Assembly: GCA_949130495.1 (NCBI GenBank)
Contig: OX422221.1
Span: 147,593,405-147,657,404 of the forward strand
From: Sambucus nigra
Lineage: Eukaryota > Streptophyta > Magnoliopsida > Dipsacales > Adoxaceae
Direction: 5' to 3'
Length of the DNA: 64,000 bases
In this document: piece by piece, positions 1 through 10,679 of the stretch
Layout of the letters: the number at the start of each line of letters is the position of its first letter
Numbering within the stretch: position 1 is the first letter of the stretch
Made by a program: the position numbers and the translations under genes
The notes under the pieces: model-generated
What the model saw: only the letters and a program-made list of their open reading frames with translations
Databases searched by the model: none
Told to the model about the DNA's origin: nothing

Positions 1-157
1 TCATGAAATTTGAAGTTACAAGTTTTGAGTTACATTTGAAAAACAAAAAAGAAAAAGAGAAAGAGAAAACCGAACAACACTACACCTTTTCCTTATCTCC
101 CAAAACCTTCTCGTGAGGTTGGGAAGAGGAGGCAGGTTACTTGGAGGGAACTGTGAC

Positions 158-2280
158 TTATTCGAAGAGCACCAGTTGTTGCTCGAAAGAAGAAACTCCT
201 TGCTCGACAGCATGCTGACTGGTTAGGGCATGTTCTCCCACTACCATTGAAGACTCCTCAGAGGTAGTTTCGTCCTCTTCTAAGTCTTCTAGAGTAGGAG
301 GGGGGCCAAGGATGTGTCTCTGGAAGAGATCGGATGACTCGTCGACCTTCAATTCCTGAAGGGAAGCAACCCATCCGTCCCTGAAATACTTTACACTGCC
401 ATAATCCACTTGAGAGACCATGGCAGCACATCCCTTATCCCAACCTTTGTCCCAGCCAGAGCTGAAGGACTTCTTCATGGAAGCTTTCCTTTTGGCCTTC
501 TCCAAGGCAAGCTTCTCGGATAGCAAAACATCAGTAGCCTTCAGTTTTTGTTCAACTTCCTCCTTCTGCCGAGTTATTTCCTGGAGTTGGACCAACCTCT
601 CCTCAGCAACCTTGAGTTTATTTTCAAATTCCCCAGCAGCCTTGAGCTTCATATCGAGCTCTTTGTTAACCTTCTCCAAGGCATTCACTTTCCTCTCCAA
701 ATCCCTGGAGGCCTCAGCAACCCGAGTTTTCTCCTGCTCAGAGGAAGCAAGTTTCTTCTCCCAGACTACCTTATTAGTATCGTACCTCTGGCGAGATTCC
801 TCCAAGGACTTGGTAGCTTCTTCCAGAGCTCCCTCCACAGTGGACGAGGAGCAAGAAGCTTTGATTGCTTCATCCTTCTTAAGGATTATGTTGAAGCAGC
901 TCGTCAACTGTAAACAGAAAAAGAAAGCAAAATCATAAACAAATATGAGAAATAACAATGGAAAATATGAAAAGTTCAAAGTAAAGGTACTTACTGAAGT
1001 AAGATGACGAACAGCCAAAGAAGTAACCATATCCCGAGTAAGATTATCTTCATTACCTTGCACCTCGGGAATGGTCAAGGAATTTACCGAGTTCATGTCA
1101 GAGATCGGGGGAACAGATGTCGGAACCCTAATCCCAGCAGCAGGGGGCTGAATGGTGGTGTCAGCCAAATTGACCGAGGAGCTCTTCTTCAGCCTCCTCG
1201 GGGGAACAGGTACAACCAAGGAATAATCCTTGGTCAGTGATATCACAATCACCTTTCCAAGAGCAGCAGAGCTGCTCGGAGCCACTACGGGCTTGTCAGC
1301 AACCTTCTCGGAGATTTTAGCAGGAGCAGTTGAAGGAACTACACCAGTCTTCTTTGTCCCCTCCTTTGGGACATCAATCTTAATCCTTTTTACCTCCCCA
1401 GAACCGGAGGCAGTTTTCTCAAACAGAGCAGGAGTCCTTCTCTTCTTCATCCTTTTGCTCAACGGAACGTGAGATTCTGGCGAAGAACTTGCAGAGGGTG
1501 GTACTGGCTATGCTTCATTGATCATTGGACGAGCAGTGAAAGAAGTTGTATCGCTCTTATATTGGAGCAGATAGGAGGCTGATCGAATGTGCTCGTCAGC
1601 AACCCTTTGATGTAGACCCCAGATAAGTCCCAAATGCCTTAGATTGACATCTGTTTCTTTTGGGCACTTTCTCTTACTATCAACTGCAAATAAACATACA
1701 TTGTTATCAGTAACACATTTTATCAAATATAAAACAAACATGATTTCAAGATAAATAAAATAAAATAAAAATAACCTATCTCATTGCCATAAGGAGGGCA
1801 TCTGGGACCCTGGTAAACCTCATCTCCGGTTAAAGGAGGGTGTTGCCAATTTTTTACAACGACCCCATGTTCAAAATAATCCCTGTTGGCATCAGGGAGA
1901 TTGACTACTAAGGCTCTATTTATAAACCTAGTTTTCAAATAATAAATATTATCATTAACTGCCCATCTATAGCAGTACATGATTTCTGGAATTCCTATAC
2001 GAGTTCCATGCACTTGATTTAATTTATACACCCCATTAACTATTCTCCATGTGTTAGGGGCTATTCGTGCAGGAACAACATCAAAGTAATGACAAAATTC
2101 CAAACACAGAGGATTTAATGGAAAAGAAAATCCACACTCAGTAAAAAAGAGACTGGGGAACCAATGTCCCTCAGCCAAATTGAAATAATTAGAAGGCTCA
2201 GAAAGCTCTTCCAATACAACCCAAGAAGGAATGGAAAAATCAGATCGAAATTTGTCAAGAGACTCAATAGGGTAAACCAT
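158..2280 (-). pseudogene. Antisense extra ORF (aORF) of Tat element, gypsy-type transposon-protein family
   Basis: The gene reads on the strand opposite to its host element. Three exons can be modelled: 2280-1776, 1683-995 and 907-158, with GT-AG introns 1775-1684 (92 bp) and 994-908 (87 bp, GTAAGT donor). Exon 1 encodes a segment resembling the plant 'putative gypsy type transposon' family (Pfam Transposase_28 type), with the signature FPLNPL..F and PNTWRIV. The C-terminal third is strongly charged and heptad-like, so probably a coiled coil. A TAG at 1508-1510 breaks exon 2 and reading continues in the same frame on both sides; no GT-AG intron would remove it. The function of this family is unknown to me. 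It is called a pseudogene because of the stop, although a recent mutation or readthrough is possible. Confidence 0.7.
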
Positions 2281-2299
2281 GATGATGAATTAAAAGAAA

Positions 2300-2384
2300 A
2301 GAAGAAGAAGAAGAAGAAGAAGAAGAAGAAGAAGAAGAAGAAGAAGAAGAAGAAGAAGAAGAAGAAGAAGAAGAAGAAAGAAGA
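2300..2384. repeat. (GAA)n microsatellite
   Basis: A nearly pure AAG/GAA run of about 85 bp lies immediately upstream of the ATG (2280) of the antisense gene. On that strand it is a CTT repeat in the presumed 5' UTR. Long lysine or leucine reading frames across it are artefacts of the repeat. Confidence 0.95.
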
Positions 2385-2515
2385 TCTTACAGAAAAAGAC
2401 TGAAGCTGTTGACAATGAACGATGGAAGAGGTGAACGCACAAGAGAGTAAAAGACAATGAAAAACTCGAAGATGAAAATTTGAAAAGATAGATGACAATG
2501 GGAGTCTCTGTGAAG

Positions 2516-2523
2516 TTTAAATA
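2516..2523 (-). promoter_or_regulatory. Candidate TATA element for the antisense gene
   Basis: TATTTAAA on the minus strand lies about 235 bp upstream of the start codon, with the CTT tract between them. This is the only reasonable TATA-like word in the right place near the gene. It shows the antisense gene could have its own promoter rather than use the LTR, but this is inference. Confidence 0.3.
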
Positions 2524-2858
2524 CCTTGCCTTGGGAACTGGCGAAGTAATGATTATAAAAAGGATGATTACGTTACCGGAGGCTAAAAAGGCATTAAATA
2601 TTAGCACGGGAATCAAAGCGAACAACAGCGGCTAAAAAAATGAAAAGTGGCGCGAGAACCAATGCGGGCAACAGTGGCCAAAAAGACGAAAAGAAATGCG
2701 GGAATCGAAGCACGCAGAAAAGTCCAAAAAAGCAGTATTCTACGAATTTGGAAGGAGAAAATAAATACAAGGGAAACGCTCCTAAAAATTAGGAAGACTA
2801 TTTAAAGCTACCGTATTCCGAGAAAGAATGTTCTATACTCCTCAAATTTTGAACTATG

Positions 2859-2874
2859 AAACATTGGGGGCTTC
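2859..2874 (+). other. Polypurine tract of element E
   Basis: A G-rich run (aaacattgggggcttc) sits flush against the TGTTGA that opens the 3' LTR. It is the expected primer site for plus-strand DNA synthesis and fixes the element orientation as +. Confidence 0.75.
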
Positions 2875-2972
2875 TGTTGATACCAAATTTAATCTACTGA
2901 CTTGGATCAATCACATGAAGACACGTGGCTATCTACATCACAACAACAAGCACTTATGAGATGATCACACGC

Positions 2973-3116
2973 TCCGAGGAACCATGTTATTCCGAGGAAC
3001 TCTTACACTCCGAAGAACAAGACCTCTCCGAGGAACTCTTATGCTCCAAGGAACAAGACCTCTTCGAGGAACTCATTAACACCGAGAAGCTCAGGCGGTC
3101 CGAGCTGCATCTCGAG
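2973..3116 (+). repeat. Eight-unit 18-bp tandem array in U3
   Basis: Copies of the word TCCGAGGAAC, some with changes, start at 2973, 2991, 3009, 3027, 3045, 3063, 3081 and 3099, an exact 18-bp step. Two flavours of spacer alternate in the middle copies, suggesting a 36-bp higher-order unit. The array lies about 150-290 bp upstream of the LTR TATA box, the usual place for retrotransposon enhancer repeats. Confidence 0.9.
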
Positions 3117-3265
3117 CAAAGCATTAATAGCTGGATAACCAACCGTTCAACTAATTCATTAAATGCTTATCATTCAGACGCACACGCAAAGAGGGCATTA
3201 AATGTATTACCCTTTCATATGTATATCATTTAATGTATTACCCTTTCACATTACAGCCTGAGGGC

Positions 3266-3273
3266 TATAAATA
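3266..3273 (+). promoter_or_regulatory. LTR TATA box of element E
   Basis: TATAAATA lies in a GC-flanked context in the middle of the LTR, downstream of the tandem array and about 100 bp upstream of an AATAAA word. Confidence 0.6.
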
Positions 3274-3486
3274 CATTGTCCAATCCTCATTGTAAGAGAT
3301 CGGATCCTGAATCCAAACTTTGGGATCTAGAACGAAATTTCTTGTAATCTAAAATTCCCAAACAATCAGCAATAAAATAACAGTGGACGTAGGCCATTCT
3401 TATAAGGCTGAACCACTTTAAAATCTTTTGTCTCATTTATTTATCTGTGATTGAATTATTAGAGTGATCTAATTTTTTACATCAAC

Positions 3487-6400
3487 AGTTATCATCGGCT
3501 CTGCCTCCACCCACTTTGAGAAGTAGTCAATGGCAACTATCAAGAATCTATAGTTGTTGACAGCTCTTGGGAAAGGTCCTACTAAGTCAATTCCCCATAC
3601 CGCAAATGGCCATGGAGAAGAGATTGACGTCAAAGGCTGAAGGGGTTGATGAGGGATAGTGGCGAACCTTTGACATTTGTCGCACCTCTTCACATAGTCC
3701 GCAGCGTCCTTGGACAAGGTAGGCCACCAGTATCCCTGAGTGATGATCCTCTTGGCCAAGGGCGTTCCCCCTATGTGGCTGGAGCAAGAACCCTCATGAA
3801 CCTCCTGTAAGACTTGGGGAACTTCCATGAGATGCACACATCTGAGGAGAGGCAATAGAAACCCCTTTTTGTACAAGACATCTCCTACCATTGAAAACTT
3901 GGCAGCCCTATATCTCAACTTTCTCCTTTCTAGCTTGGACTCAGTTAGCTCTCCCTCTCTTAGGTATCTGACGATCGGGTTGATCCATGAGTCTCCTAGG
4001 TTCAAATTGTGACAAGGGTTACATACCTCGTCCTCCTCGATGGTTGCCTTTCCTAAGACCTCGATCGGAATGGTCCTTCCCATATCTGTCTTCATTGTCG
4101 AGGCCAGCCTTGCCAATGCATCAGCGTGGTTGTTACTTAGTCGAGGCACTCTCTTCAGTTTTGCTTCTTCAAAATATTCTAACAACCTTCTTACCCTCTT
4201 TAAGTACTTGGCCATTCTTTCGTCTTTGGCCTCGTATATCCCCAGTACTTGATTGACCACCAACCTTGAGTCGCTATGGAGTAGGAGTCGCTTTACTCGA
4301 AGAGTTGTTGCCAATAAGAGACCTGCTATCATGGCCTCATACTCGGACTCGTTGTTTGAGGCCTGAAAGTTGAATCTCAAAGCGTATTCAATATTGGCGC
4401 CATCTGAAGCTGAGAGTATTAGCCCCACACCGCTTCCACTATCACAGGATGAGCCATCAACAAAGAGACTCCAGACGTCTGTATCTGATGAGAAGACCCC
4501 TTCTTCCATAATTCCTCTCTTGAAGAGGTATCGATCCTCTTCGTTATCTTCTACTCAGCTCCGGGATTTGCCTGAGATGACCTCTTCCCGATCTCGGAAG
4601 ACGTTTGGTGCTGTCTCTTCCAAATTTCGGAAGACACTACGGTTTGTCTCTTCGCCGTCCTCTAGAACTTTCTTTGTATCGACCTCTTCCCAGGTGAATT
4701 CTGCGATAAAGTCTGTGAGGGCCTGCCCATTAATGGTTGTCCTAGGCTGGTAGGTAAGATCATATTCTCCTAGTTCGATGGCCCAGGTCATCAACCTCCT
4801 GGACTTCTCAGGTTTATGCAGGACCTGCCTTAGTGGGGAGTCAGTGAGGACTACCATGGAGTGAGCTTGGAAGTAAGGCTTTATTTTTCTTGAGGCATGT
4901 ATTAGGGCATAATCCAACTTCTTCATACGGGTATAATTTTGTTCAGACCCTTGAAGGGCTTTACTGTTGAAGTACACAGGCCTTTGGATCCCATCCTCTT
5001 CCCGTATGATGGCCGCGTTGATGGCTGATTCAGAGACTGCCAGATACACAAACAACCTTTCTCCTGCGATGGGCCGAGACAACAATAAGGGAGACCCTAA
5101 GTAGGACTTGAGTTGGTTGAAGGCTTTTTCACACTCTTCGTCCCATTAGAAGGCCTTTTTTAAAACTTTAAAGAACCGAAGACACTTGTTCGTTGCCCTA
5201 AAAACAAACCTGTTAAGGGCAGCCACTCTTCCCGTGAGTCTTTGAACATCCTTTATACTCCTAGGAGTCTTCATGTCGAGTAATGCCTTGATTTTCTCAG
5301 GGTTCTCTTCAATTCCCCTCTAGTTAACGATGAATCCCAGGAACTTTCCTGCTCCTACTCCAAAGACACACTTTGCTGGGTTGAGTTTCATTCTGTACGA
5401 GTCCATAACATCGAAGGTCTTCTCAAGGTCCGCTACGTGAGTACAAGCTTTCAAGCTCTTCGTTAGCATATCGTCTACATACACCTCCATGGTCTTACCT
5501 ATTTGCTCTTCGAACATCTTATTGACAAGACGTTGATACGTTGCCCCTGCATTTTTCAGACCGAAGGGCATCACTTTGTAGCAGTACGTCCCTTTGTCAG
5601 TAATAAAGGCTGTCTTCTCAGAGTCTTCAGCATCCATGAAGATTTGGTCATAGCCTGAATACGCGTCCATGAAGCTCATGAGCTCGTGCCCTGCCATCGC
5701 GTCCACCATCTGATCTATCCAAGGTAAGGGATAGCTGTCTTTTGGACAAGATCTTTTCAGGTCAGTGAAATCCACACACATTCGCCACTTCCCATTGGCC
5801 TTAGGCACGATGACTGCATTTGAGAGCCACTCCGGATAGGTAACCTCTCTTATGAACTCGGCCTCTTTCAACTTTTTGACCTCTTCTCGGATGACGTCGT
5901 ATTTCTCCCTGGAGTAGACTCTTCGTCTCTGCTTGATCGGCTTGGCATCCCTGGTCACGTTGAGCTTGTGGCTCGTCACTTCAGGGTCGATGCCAAGCAT
6001 GTCTGCGTGACTCCATGCGAAGACACTCTGTCTCCTCCTGAGGAAGTTTATCAGCTCTTCCTTGGTTCCTGGCTCTAGGGCCTTACCGACCTGGACAGTT
6101 TTTTTCGGCTCGTCCTCATTGAGGATGATGGATTCTACCTCTTCCGCGGCCTCTCCCTTCTTCAACTTTGTTTCATCTCTTGGGTCAAGAGTGTCAATAC
6201 TATAAATGGTGGTTGCCCTCTTATGGGCTTCTCTCTCTTCGGCCGAGTTAAAGTAACACTCTCGCGTCGTGGTCTGGTCCCCTTGCACTTCCCCTACTCC
6301 ATAAGGAGTCGGTAATTTTAGCATCTGATGGACCGTCGACGGCACAGCTTCAAACTCTTTAAGGGCCACACTTCCTATGATGAGGTTGTAGGCCGAGAAA

Positions 6401-6666
6401 ACGTTCTCGTCCATAACGAAAAAGTTTATCTTCTTGGTCAGCCTTTTAGGCCACTCATCACCCATCCGTACGTCCATCTCATACATGCCCAAGGGGTGGA
6501 CCTTTTCGCCACTGAAGCCTATCAATGGGTGATGATAGGGCACCAGCCTTGCTCTGCTAAGACCTAGGCTCTTGAAGCAAGGCCAGAACATCACGTCCGC
6601 CGAGCTCCCCCCGTCTATGAGGATCCTCTGTACCTCGCACCCATGCAGCCTTGTTGTTATGACCAA
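3487..6666 (-). pseudogene. pol of Tat element F: PR, RT, RNase H, second RNase H, partial integrase
   Basis: One frame carries all domains. Protease has LIDGGSSADV near its start. RT has the intact YVDDML box at about 5470. RNase H follows (about 5085-4750). A second, archaeal-type RNase H spans about 4480-4100, with its acidic residues visible in FVDGSS, NESEYEAM, HSDSRL and HADALA. Integrase then keeps its H-H-C-C finger and the first catalytic Asp (GIDLVGPFP), and ends abruptly at 3487 where element E inserted. Stops interrupt it at 5320 (TAG), about 5147 (TAA) and 4555 (TGA). Product, if it were intact: the polyprotein for reverse transcription and integration. Confidence 0.85.
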
Positions 6667-6667
6667 A

Positions 6668-8102
6668 GGGTCATCATGGAGGGGCTAAGATACCCTTGAA
6701 GTCGAGTCTGGAGAACCCCACTACGAGGGTGTCCATGTCTACCTTCTTCCTCTTCTGCACTGTGTCGGAAGACGTTAGATTAACAACTTCGAGCTTGGCC
6801 ACTGACCTGGCCTCTGCTTCATGAGCCTTCCTATCTGCTACTTTAGAGCCACCTCCTGCAAATCCCCCACATATGGTGCTAACACCAAAGGAGATCGTAC
6901 CGACCCTCTTCACCGGGGTGTTGTCATCTTTTGTAGGGAGATCCGGATCGTCTTCGTCATCTCCTTCTGAATCATCGTCTCTTCTGGCCGGAACATTGTC
7001 ACGGCATCTGTCATTTCTTCTTTTCTTAGGGTCATCTCTTCCACCCTTTGGAGCCTTACCATCCACATACTTCCTCAGCTTTCCAGATTTCAACATCTTT
7101 TCAATCTCATCTTTTAAAGCGAAGCATCTATCCGTGACATGACCATGATCTTGGTGGAACTCACACCATAGGTTTTTGTTCCTCTTATGTGGTGGGGCTT
7201 TCAGCTTCTCTGGCCATCTCAGAGCCCTGCCATTCTTAATCTCATTGAGGACGTGCTCACAGCTCACAGTCAGAGGAGTATAGTGAGCGAACTTGTCATC
7301 TCCTGACCTCTTCTTCCCCTCTTTCTTGCTTTGGAACTTCCCGCTGCCTCTGCGGTTCTCGTCCTCATACTTGGCGGCCATTGCCTCTTCCGCATTCATT
7401 ATTTTCCCTGCGTTTGCCAGCAGCTCCGCCATAGACCTAGGGGGGTCTTCCGCCAGTTTCCACAATAGCTTCCCCTTCTAGAGGCCTCCTATAAGGGCGG
7501 TCATGGCTATGTTCTCTTCATAATCTTCCACCTCCAATTTTTCTTTGTTGAACCTTGCTATGTAGTCTCTTAGGCTCTCATCCTCGGCCTGTTTGACATA
7601 CAGCAGGTGGGTAGTCTTCTTCTGAGGTCTCATCCCAAAGAAGAAGTTGTGGATGAATCGCTCAGCCAAGCCTTTGAAGTTCTCAATTGAGTTCTTCGGA
7701 AGAGAGGTGAACCAATTGTGTACAGCCCCTGTCAAGGTCCCAGAGAAGGCCCTCCACTTCATCTCATCGGGTATCGAGTAAATGTCTGCTGTCGACTGGT
7801 ACATCTCGATATGATGTACAGGGTTAGTGCTTCCATCATACTTGGGAGACACTGTAGGAGGCTAGAACTTAGCTGGGGTTGGGAAGCCCACTATCCTAGC
7901 CACAAATGGGGAGCCCTCTGAGTAACCCCTTTGTAATGCGTCCTTGCTTTTAATGAGGTCTCCTATCTTCTCTTCAAGGCGCTGGATAGAGTCATTCCAT
8001 GGTCTTTTGCCATCGAATTGGCCGAGGTTATCCCCTGCCACCTCCCTGCGATGGACCGAGGGTTCCCCAGCCACGACACGGGGGCATATCAAGTGAGTGT
8101 AC
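6668..8102 (-). pseudogene. gag of Tat element F
   Basis: The capsid-like region reads from about 8100 to 7480 and the nucleocapsid part from 7465 to 6674, in one frame broken by TAG at 7862-7864 and TAG at 7478-7480. The C-terminal part carries a Tat-style Cys/His motif (CEFHQDHGH..DRCF) at about 7170-7110, then a basic, charged tail. At about 6675 one extra base shifts the frame, so gag and protease, expected to be continuous, are now separated. The start codon is not certain because an intron-like segment lies at 8103-8187. Confidence 0.75.
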
Positions 8103-8187
8103 CTAATCCAAATAGCCAAAACAAATAGCACAAAATAAAGAAAGAACAGGCAAATAAAAAATGGGGAGATTTTAACAGCGAGTGTAC
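8103..8187 (-). other. Intron-like segment bounded by 17-bp direct repeats
   Basis: On the minus strand CAG|GTACACTC starts and TTAG|GTACACTC ends an 85-bp T-rich segment, giving GT-AG borders. The borders sit inside a 17-bp direct repeat (8092-8108 and 8177-8193) that differs by two transitions. It lies at the presumed 5' end of the element F gag. It could be a real leader intron or merely a tandem duplication. Confidence 0.4.
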
Positions 8188-8193
8188 CTGATC

Positions 8194-8709
8194 GTGTGAG
8201 ATTCGCAAAACTAAACATAAAATCCATATCTGAACAGAATAGAAAGAAATACCCCCAAATGGTCATCTTCAAAATGTAAGATATTTGAACCAAATGTTAG
8301 AAAATACTTGAAGAAAAAAAATCATAACCCTTAGAGTTCCAAAAGCGATAACCCCCACAAAATTATTACCCGTATACCCATATCTAAAAATCATAATAAA
8401 AGATTCCAAACATGTATAATTAAAATCTGTTAAAAAAAAACAAATACCCAAAAAAATGTCTCAAATCCAAACTATTAACAACTTAGCAGCAATCAAGTCG
8501 TCCATTGAATTTATTTATTTATTAATTTTTTTTTTTGAAAAAATGGTACATCTTCATAATCCAACTACGATGTTCATCAACCAAGCTAAAACCCATGGAA
8601 TATATAAAAAAAAAATCACACTGAAAGGAAAAGTTCTTTCACTAATCTTAAAATACATCAAAATCAACTCAGCCTAGTGGATTAAATTTCATATATGTTC
8701 AAAACATCA
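8194..8709. other. AT-rich stretch without a gene
   Basis: This holds A/T-rich sequence with short poly-A and poly-T runs. On the minus strand a T-rich tract ending AACAG at about 8430 looks like a splice acceptor, so it may be intron sequence of the clathrin-assembly gene remnant next to it. I see no coding potential and no LTR here. Confidence 0.5.
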
Positions 8710-9100
8710 TTATAGTAGGTCTGTGCTTCCAAATGGATAATTCGTTTGTGGGTGAGAAACAGGGAATGCTACCAACATTGTATCAGCAAAAGGATTATGT
8801 GGGCCCATCATCAAATCATGTCGTAGTTGTTGAGGTTGTGGATAGGCAGATTGGTATGAAGTAAAGGGATTGGGTTGGTGCTTGAGAGGCGTTGTTTCCA
8901 TTTGAACAGCCGGAGGTGGGGCGATGTTGTTTCAAAAGGAAAATGGATCAGAAGACCTCAAAAGGATTTGGGGTCGGGGCTCCATATATTGGCTGTTGGG
9001 AGGCTTTATATGCTCCATCGTCATATAGACTATTAAGAATGAGCATGTCCATTCCATTAACCAATTGCCTCTCTTGAGCTAAATATCGTTTGCAAACTTC
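8710..9100 (-). pseudogene. 3' fragment of a plant AP180/CALM-type (ANTH) clathrin assembly protein gene
   Basis: Two minus-strand frames together encode the C-terminal tail typical of plant ANTH-domain clathrin adaptors. About 9100-8950 reads a GMDMLILNSLYDDGAY segment, then YGAPTPNPFEV. After a frameshift and a TGA, 8945-8710 reads NNIAPPPAVQME, then several NPF motifs, GPHNPFADT and the terminus TNYPFGSTDLL with a natural stop. In the family, this unstructured tail binds clathrin, AP-2 and EH-domain proteins in endocytosis; the lipid-binding ANTH domain itself is not present. Frameshift, internal stop and missing 5' end make it a pseudogene fragment. The match is from recognition of the family, not a search. 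Confidence 0.75.
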
Positions 9101-10008
9101 CTAAAAACCACAAAGGCTCCCACTTTTATAGATTTGTCGATTGCTCTGCAACTGTTGAAGTGCTTATTCAAATGCTAAATTTGGATCGTTGTTTTATCAG
9201 TGAATGCAACGGTTTGAAGCTCAACAGGTGTTTTAAGGTAGACGGATTTTTGGGAACAATCAAGGGGCTAAATGTATTGAACATAGGAGAGAAGAGATAA
9301 ATTAGATGGGAATGCTAAGTGAATATAAGTGAAGAAAATGGGCGTGTTAATTAGTATTAAACCTCTAATACAATTATATTAGAGGGAGAATATAGATTTC
9401 TCGTACTTTGTTTTCAAAAGCCCAAATCGCCACATTCGAGTTTCTATCAATCTCTCACATCTTAGTAGCTTTAACTATATGTCTCTTAATATTTATCTCC
9501 AATGCTCTCATGTGTTCGTTCTCATATTTTTTTCTTTATAAAAAGTGAAATGACAACTTAATGATACCCGTAATCTGATTTTCTTTTTTTGCTAGATGTT
9601 AAAGAAATTTTTGGGTTTTATTTAAAACCATAAATCTAGATCGACATAACTATAGATCTTCACTCTCAGCGCTAAAAAATCCCTACATGTGCCCAACACT
9701 CATCTTTTTTCCTCAAATCTGTTAAATGTGCATCATTTCGTTCCTCTATAATAACTTCAGCACAGTTCTCTTCAAATCAACAGTTTACTTACTTCAGGAC
9801 ACTTGTATTCAAATATTAAACACCACAAGATCACTTAAACAAAATTAGTTGACCTTATTTTGTCTCTATCTTTCTCATCTTTGTCCCTTAAAATTTATTT
9901 TATATATTTAAGGGCCTAACTGATCCATGGGACATTTTTCCTAAAGTCTTTAAAATATATGATGCAGATTTTTCAAATAATCATTTCTCGGTCAAATTTG
10001 TGTATCAA
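9101..10008. other. Intergenic stretch, no feature recognised
   Basis: Non-repetitive, AT-rich sequence lies between the clathrin-adaptor fragment and the Harbinger left end. The first 100 bp may hold more degenerate exon sequence of the same pseudogene. I see no RNA gene, reading frame or transposon end. Confidence 0.5.
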
Positions 10009-10011
10009 TAA

Positions 10012-10027
10012 GGGTCCGTTTGGTTGG
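10012..10027 (+). repeat. Harbinger left terminal inverted repeat
   Basis: GGGTCCGTTTGGTTGG follows the TAA target site. The next 250 bp are rich in TTGGCA/TGCCAA words and include the perfect palindrome TTTGCCTAGGCAAA at 10057-10070, which recurs at the right end. Confidence 0.9.
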
Positions 10028-10679
10028 CTTGCGGCGAAAGGGTTGGCATGGAAAAATTTGCCTAGGCAAAAATAATTTTGTGATGTTTAATAGGGTTGAT
10101 TTGCACGTTGGCAAAAACTGTATTTGCCAACTTTTTGTATTTGATAGGCATAGTTTGTTTACTGAAAGACACTTATTTGCATACTCATGTTGTTTGATAG
10201 CCAAAATTTATCATGGAAAATACAAACTTTGCCAATAAATTGATGGCAAATTCTTGCCATTTTACACATTTGCTTTATAACCAATTTAGCTTACTTACGT
10301 TTTATTTTTCATTTTCAGGATTAACAATGTAATTTTGAATGTGAGTCAACTGGGATACTTCCTTTGAATGTGGATGAACCAAAAAAATTATTGTTGGAAA
10401 TAGTTATTGTCGTGTACATTTGGACAATAGATATTGTCGTTTTATTTAATTGGGCTGGATAAAGTACTAAAAATGGCATTTATTTGGACAAAAATTATTT
10501 CGGATGATAGCACATTTATTTGGCTAAAATATGTTGAAATTAAAATGACCCATTGATAAAATAATGTGGAATTGATTAGTTTAAAAAGCCCCGTTGATAA
10601 TGTTGTGGAATTGTGTTATATAATCAGATTTCAATTTGAATTTCAAATTTCAAATTTCCCCCTGCTTGTGTAATAATTT

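Larger units (their letters stand above)
1..3486 (+). mobile_element. Tat-lineage Ty3/gypsy LTR retrotransposon E (right part only)
   Basis: Only the 3' part of this element is in the window. Reading on +, it holds an antisense spliced gene, a G-rich polypurine tract directly before TGTTGATACC, and a 3' LTR ending TCAACA. The gag-pol half and 5' LTR lie off the left edge. The LTR end abuts the integrase frame of a second, minus-strand element, so E inserted into it; the right-hand target duplication would be gttat (3487-3491), but its partner is outside the window. Assignment to Tat rests on the PPT and LTR termini and on the antisense extra gene, which is known for some Tat elements. Confidence 0.75.
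2875..3486 (+). repeat. 3' LTR of element E (612 bp)
   Basis: The LTR opens TGTTGATACC and closes ACATCAACA, giving short inverted termini TGTTGA/TCAACA. It holds an 18-bp tandem array (2973-3116), a TATA box (TATAAATA, 3266-3273) and an AATAAA word at 3371-3376, in the order expected for U3, R and U5. The reading frame across 2925-3233 is a by-product of the 18-bp array. Confidence 0.85.
3487..8190 (-). mobile_element. Tat-lineage Ty3/gypsy element F, 5' portion
   Basis: A minus-strand element reads gag, protease, reverse transcriptase, RNase H, second RNase H, then the start of integrase. It is cut at 3487 by the LTR of element E. The rest of integrase and its 3' LTR should lie left of the window. 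I found no convincing 5' LTR or primer site between 8190 and 8710, so the 5' end is truncated or unresolved. The dual RNase H layout is the mark of the Tat lineage. Stops and a frameshift show it is dead. Confidence 0.8.

Noticed and set aside
2164..2403. Lysine-rich and leucine-rich reading frames across the GAA tract
   Set aside because: They are produced by the trinucleotide repeat in all frames and have no other content.
2973..3116. Possible CRISPR-like array
   Set aside because: Units are 18 bp, directly tandem, without unique spacers, and the DNA is a plant LTR.
2925..3233. A 102-codon + strand frame with a six-residue repeat
   Set aside because: It lies wholly in an LTR and follows from the 18-bp tandem array, whose period is a multiple of three.
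3827..4753. Plus-strand frames opposite the Tat pol gene
   Set aside because: Antisense shadows of conserved RNase H and integrase coding sequence.
8194..8709. A 5' LTR for the Tat element F
   Set aside because: I found no TG..CA pair, primer site or repeat copy in this stretch, so no LTR is claimed.
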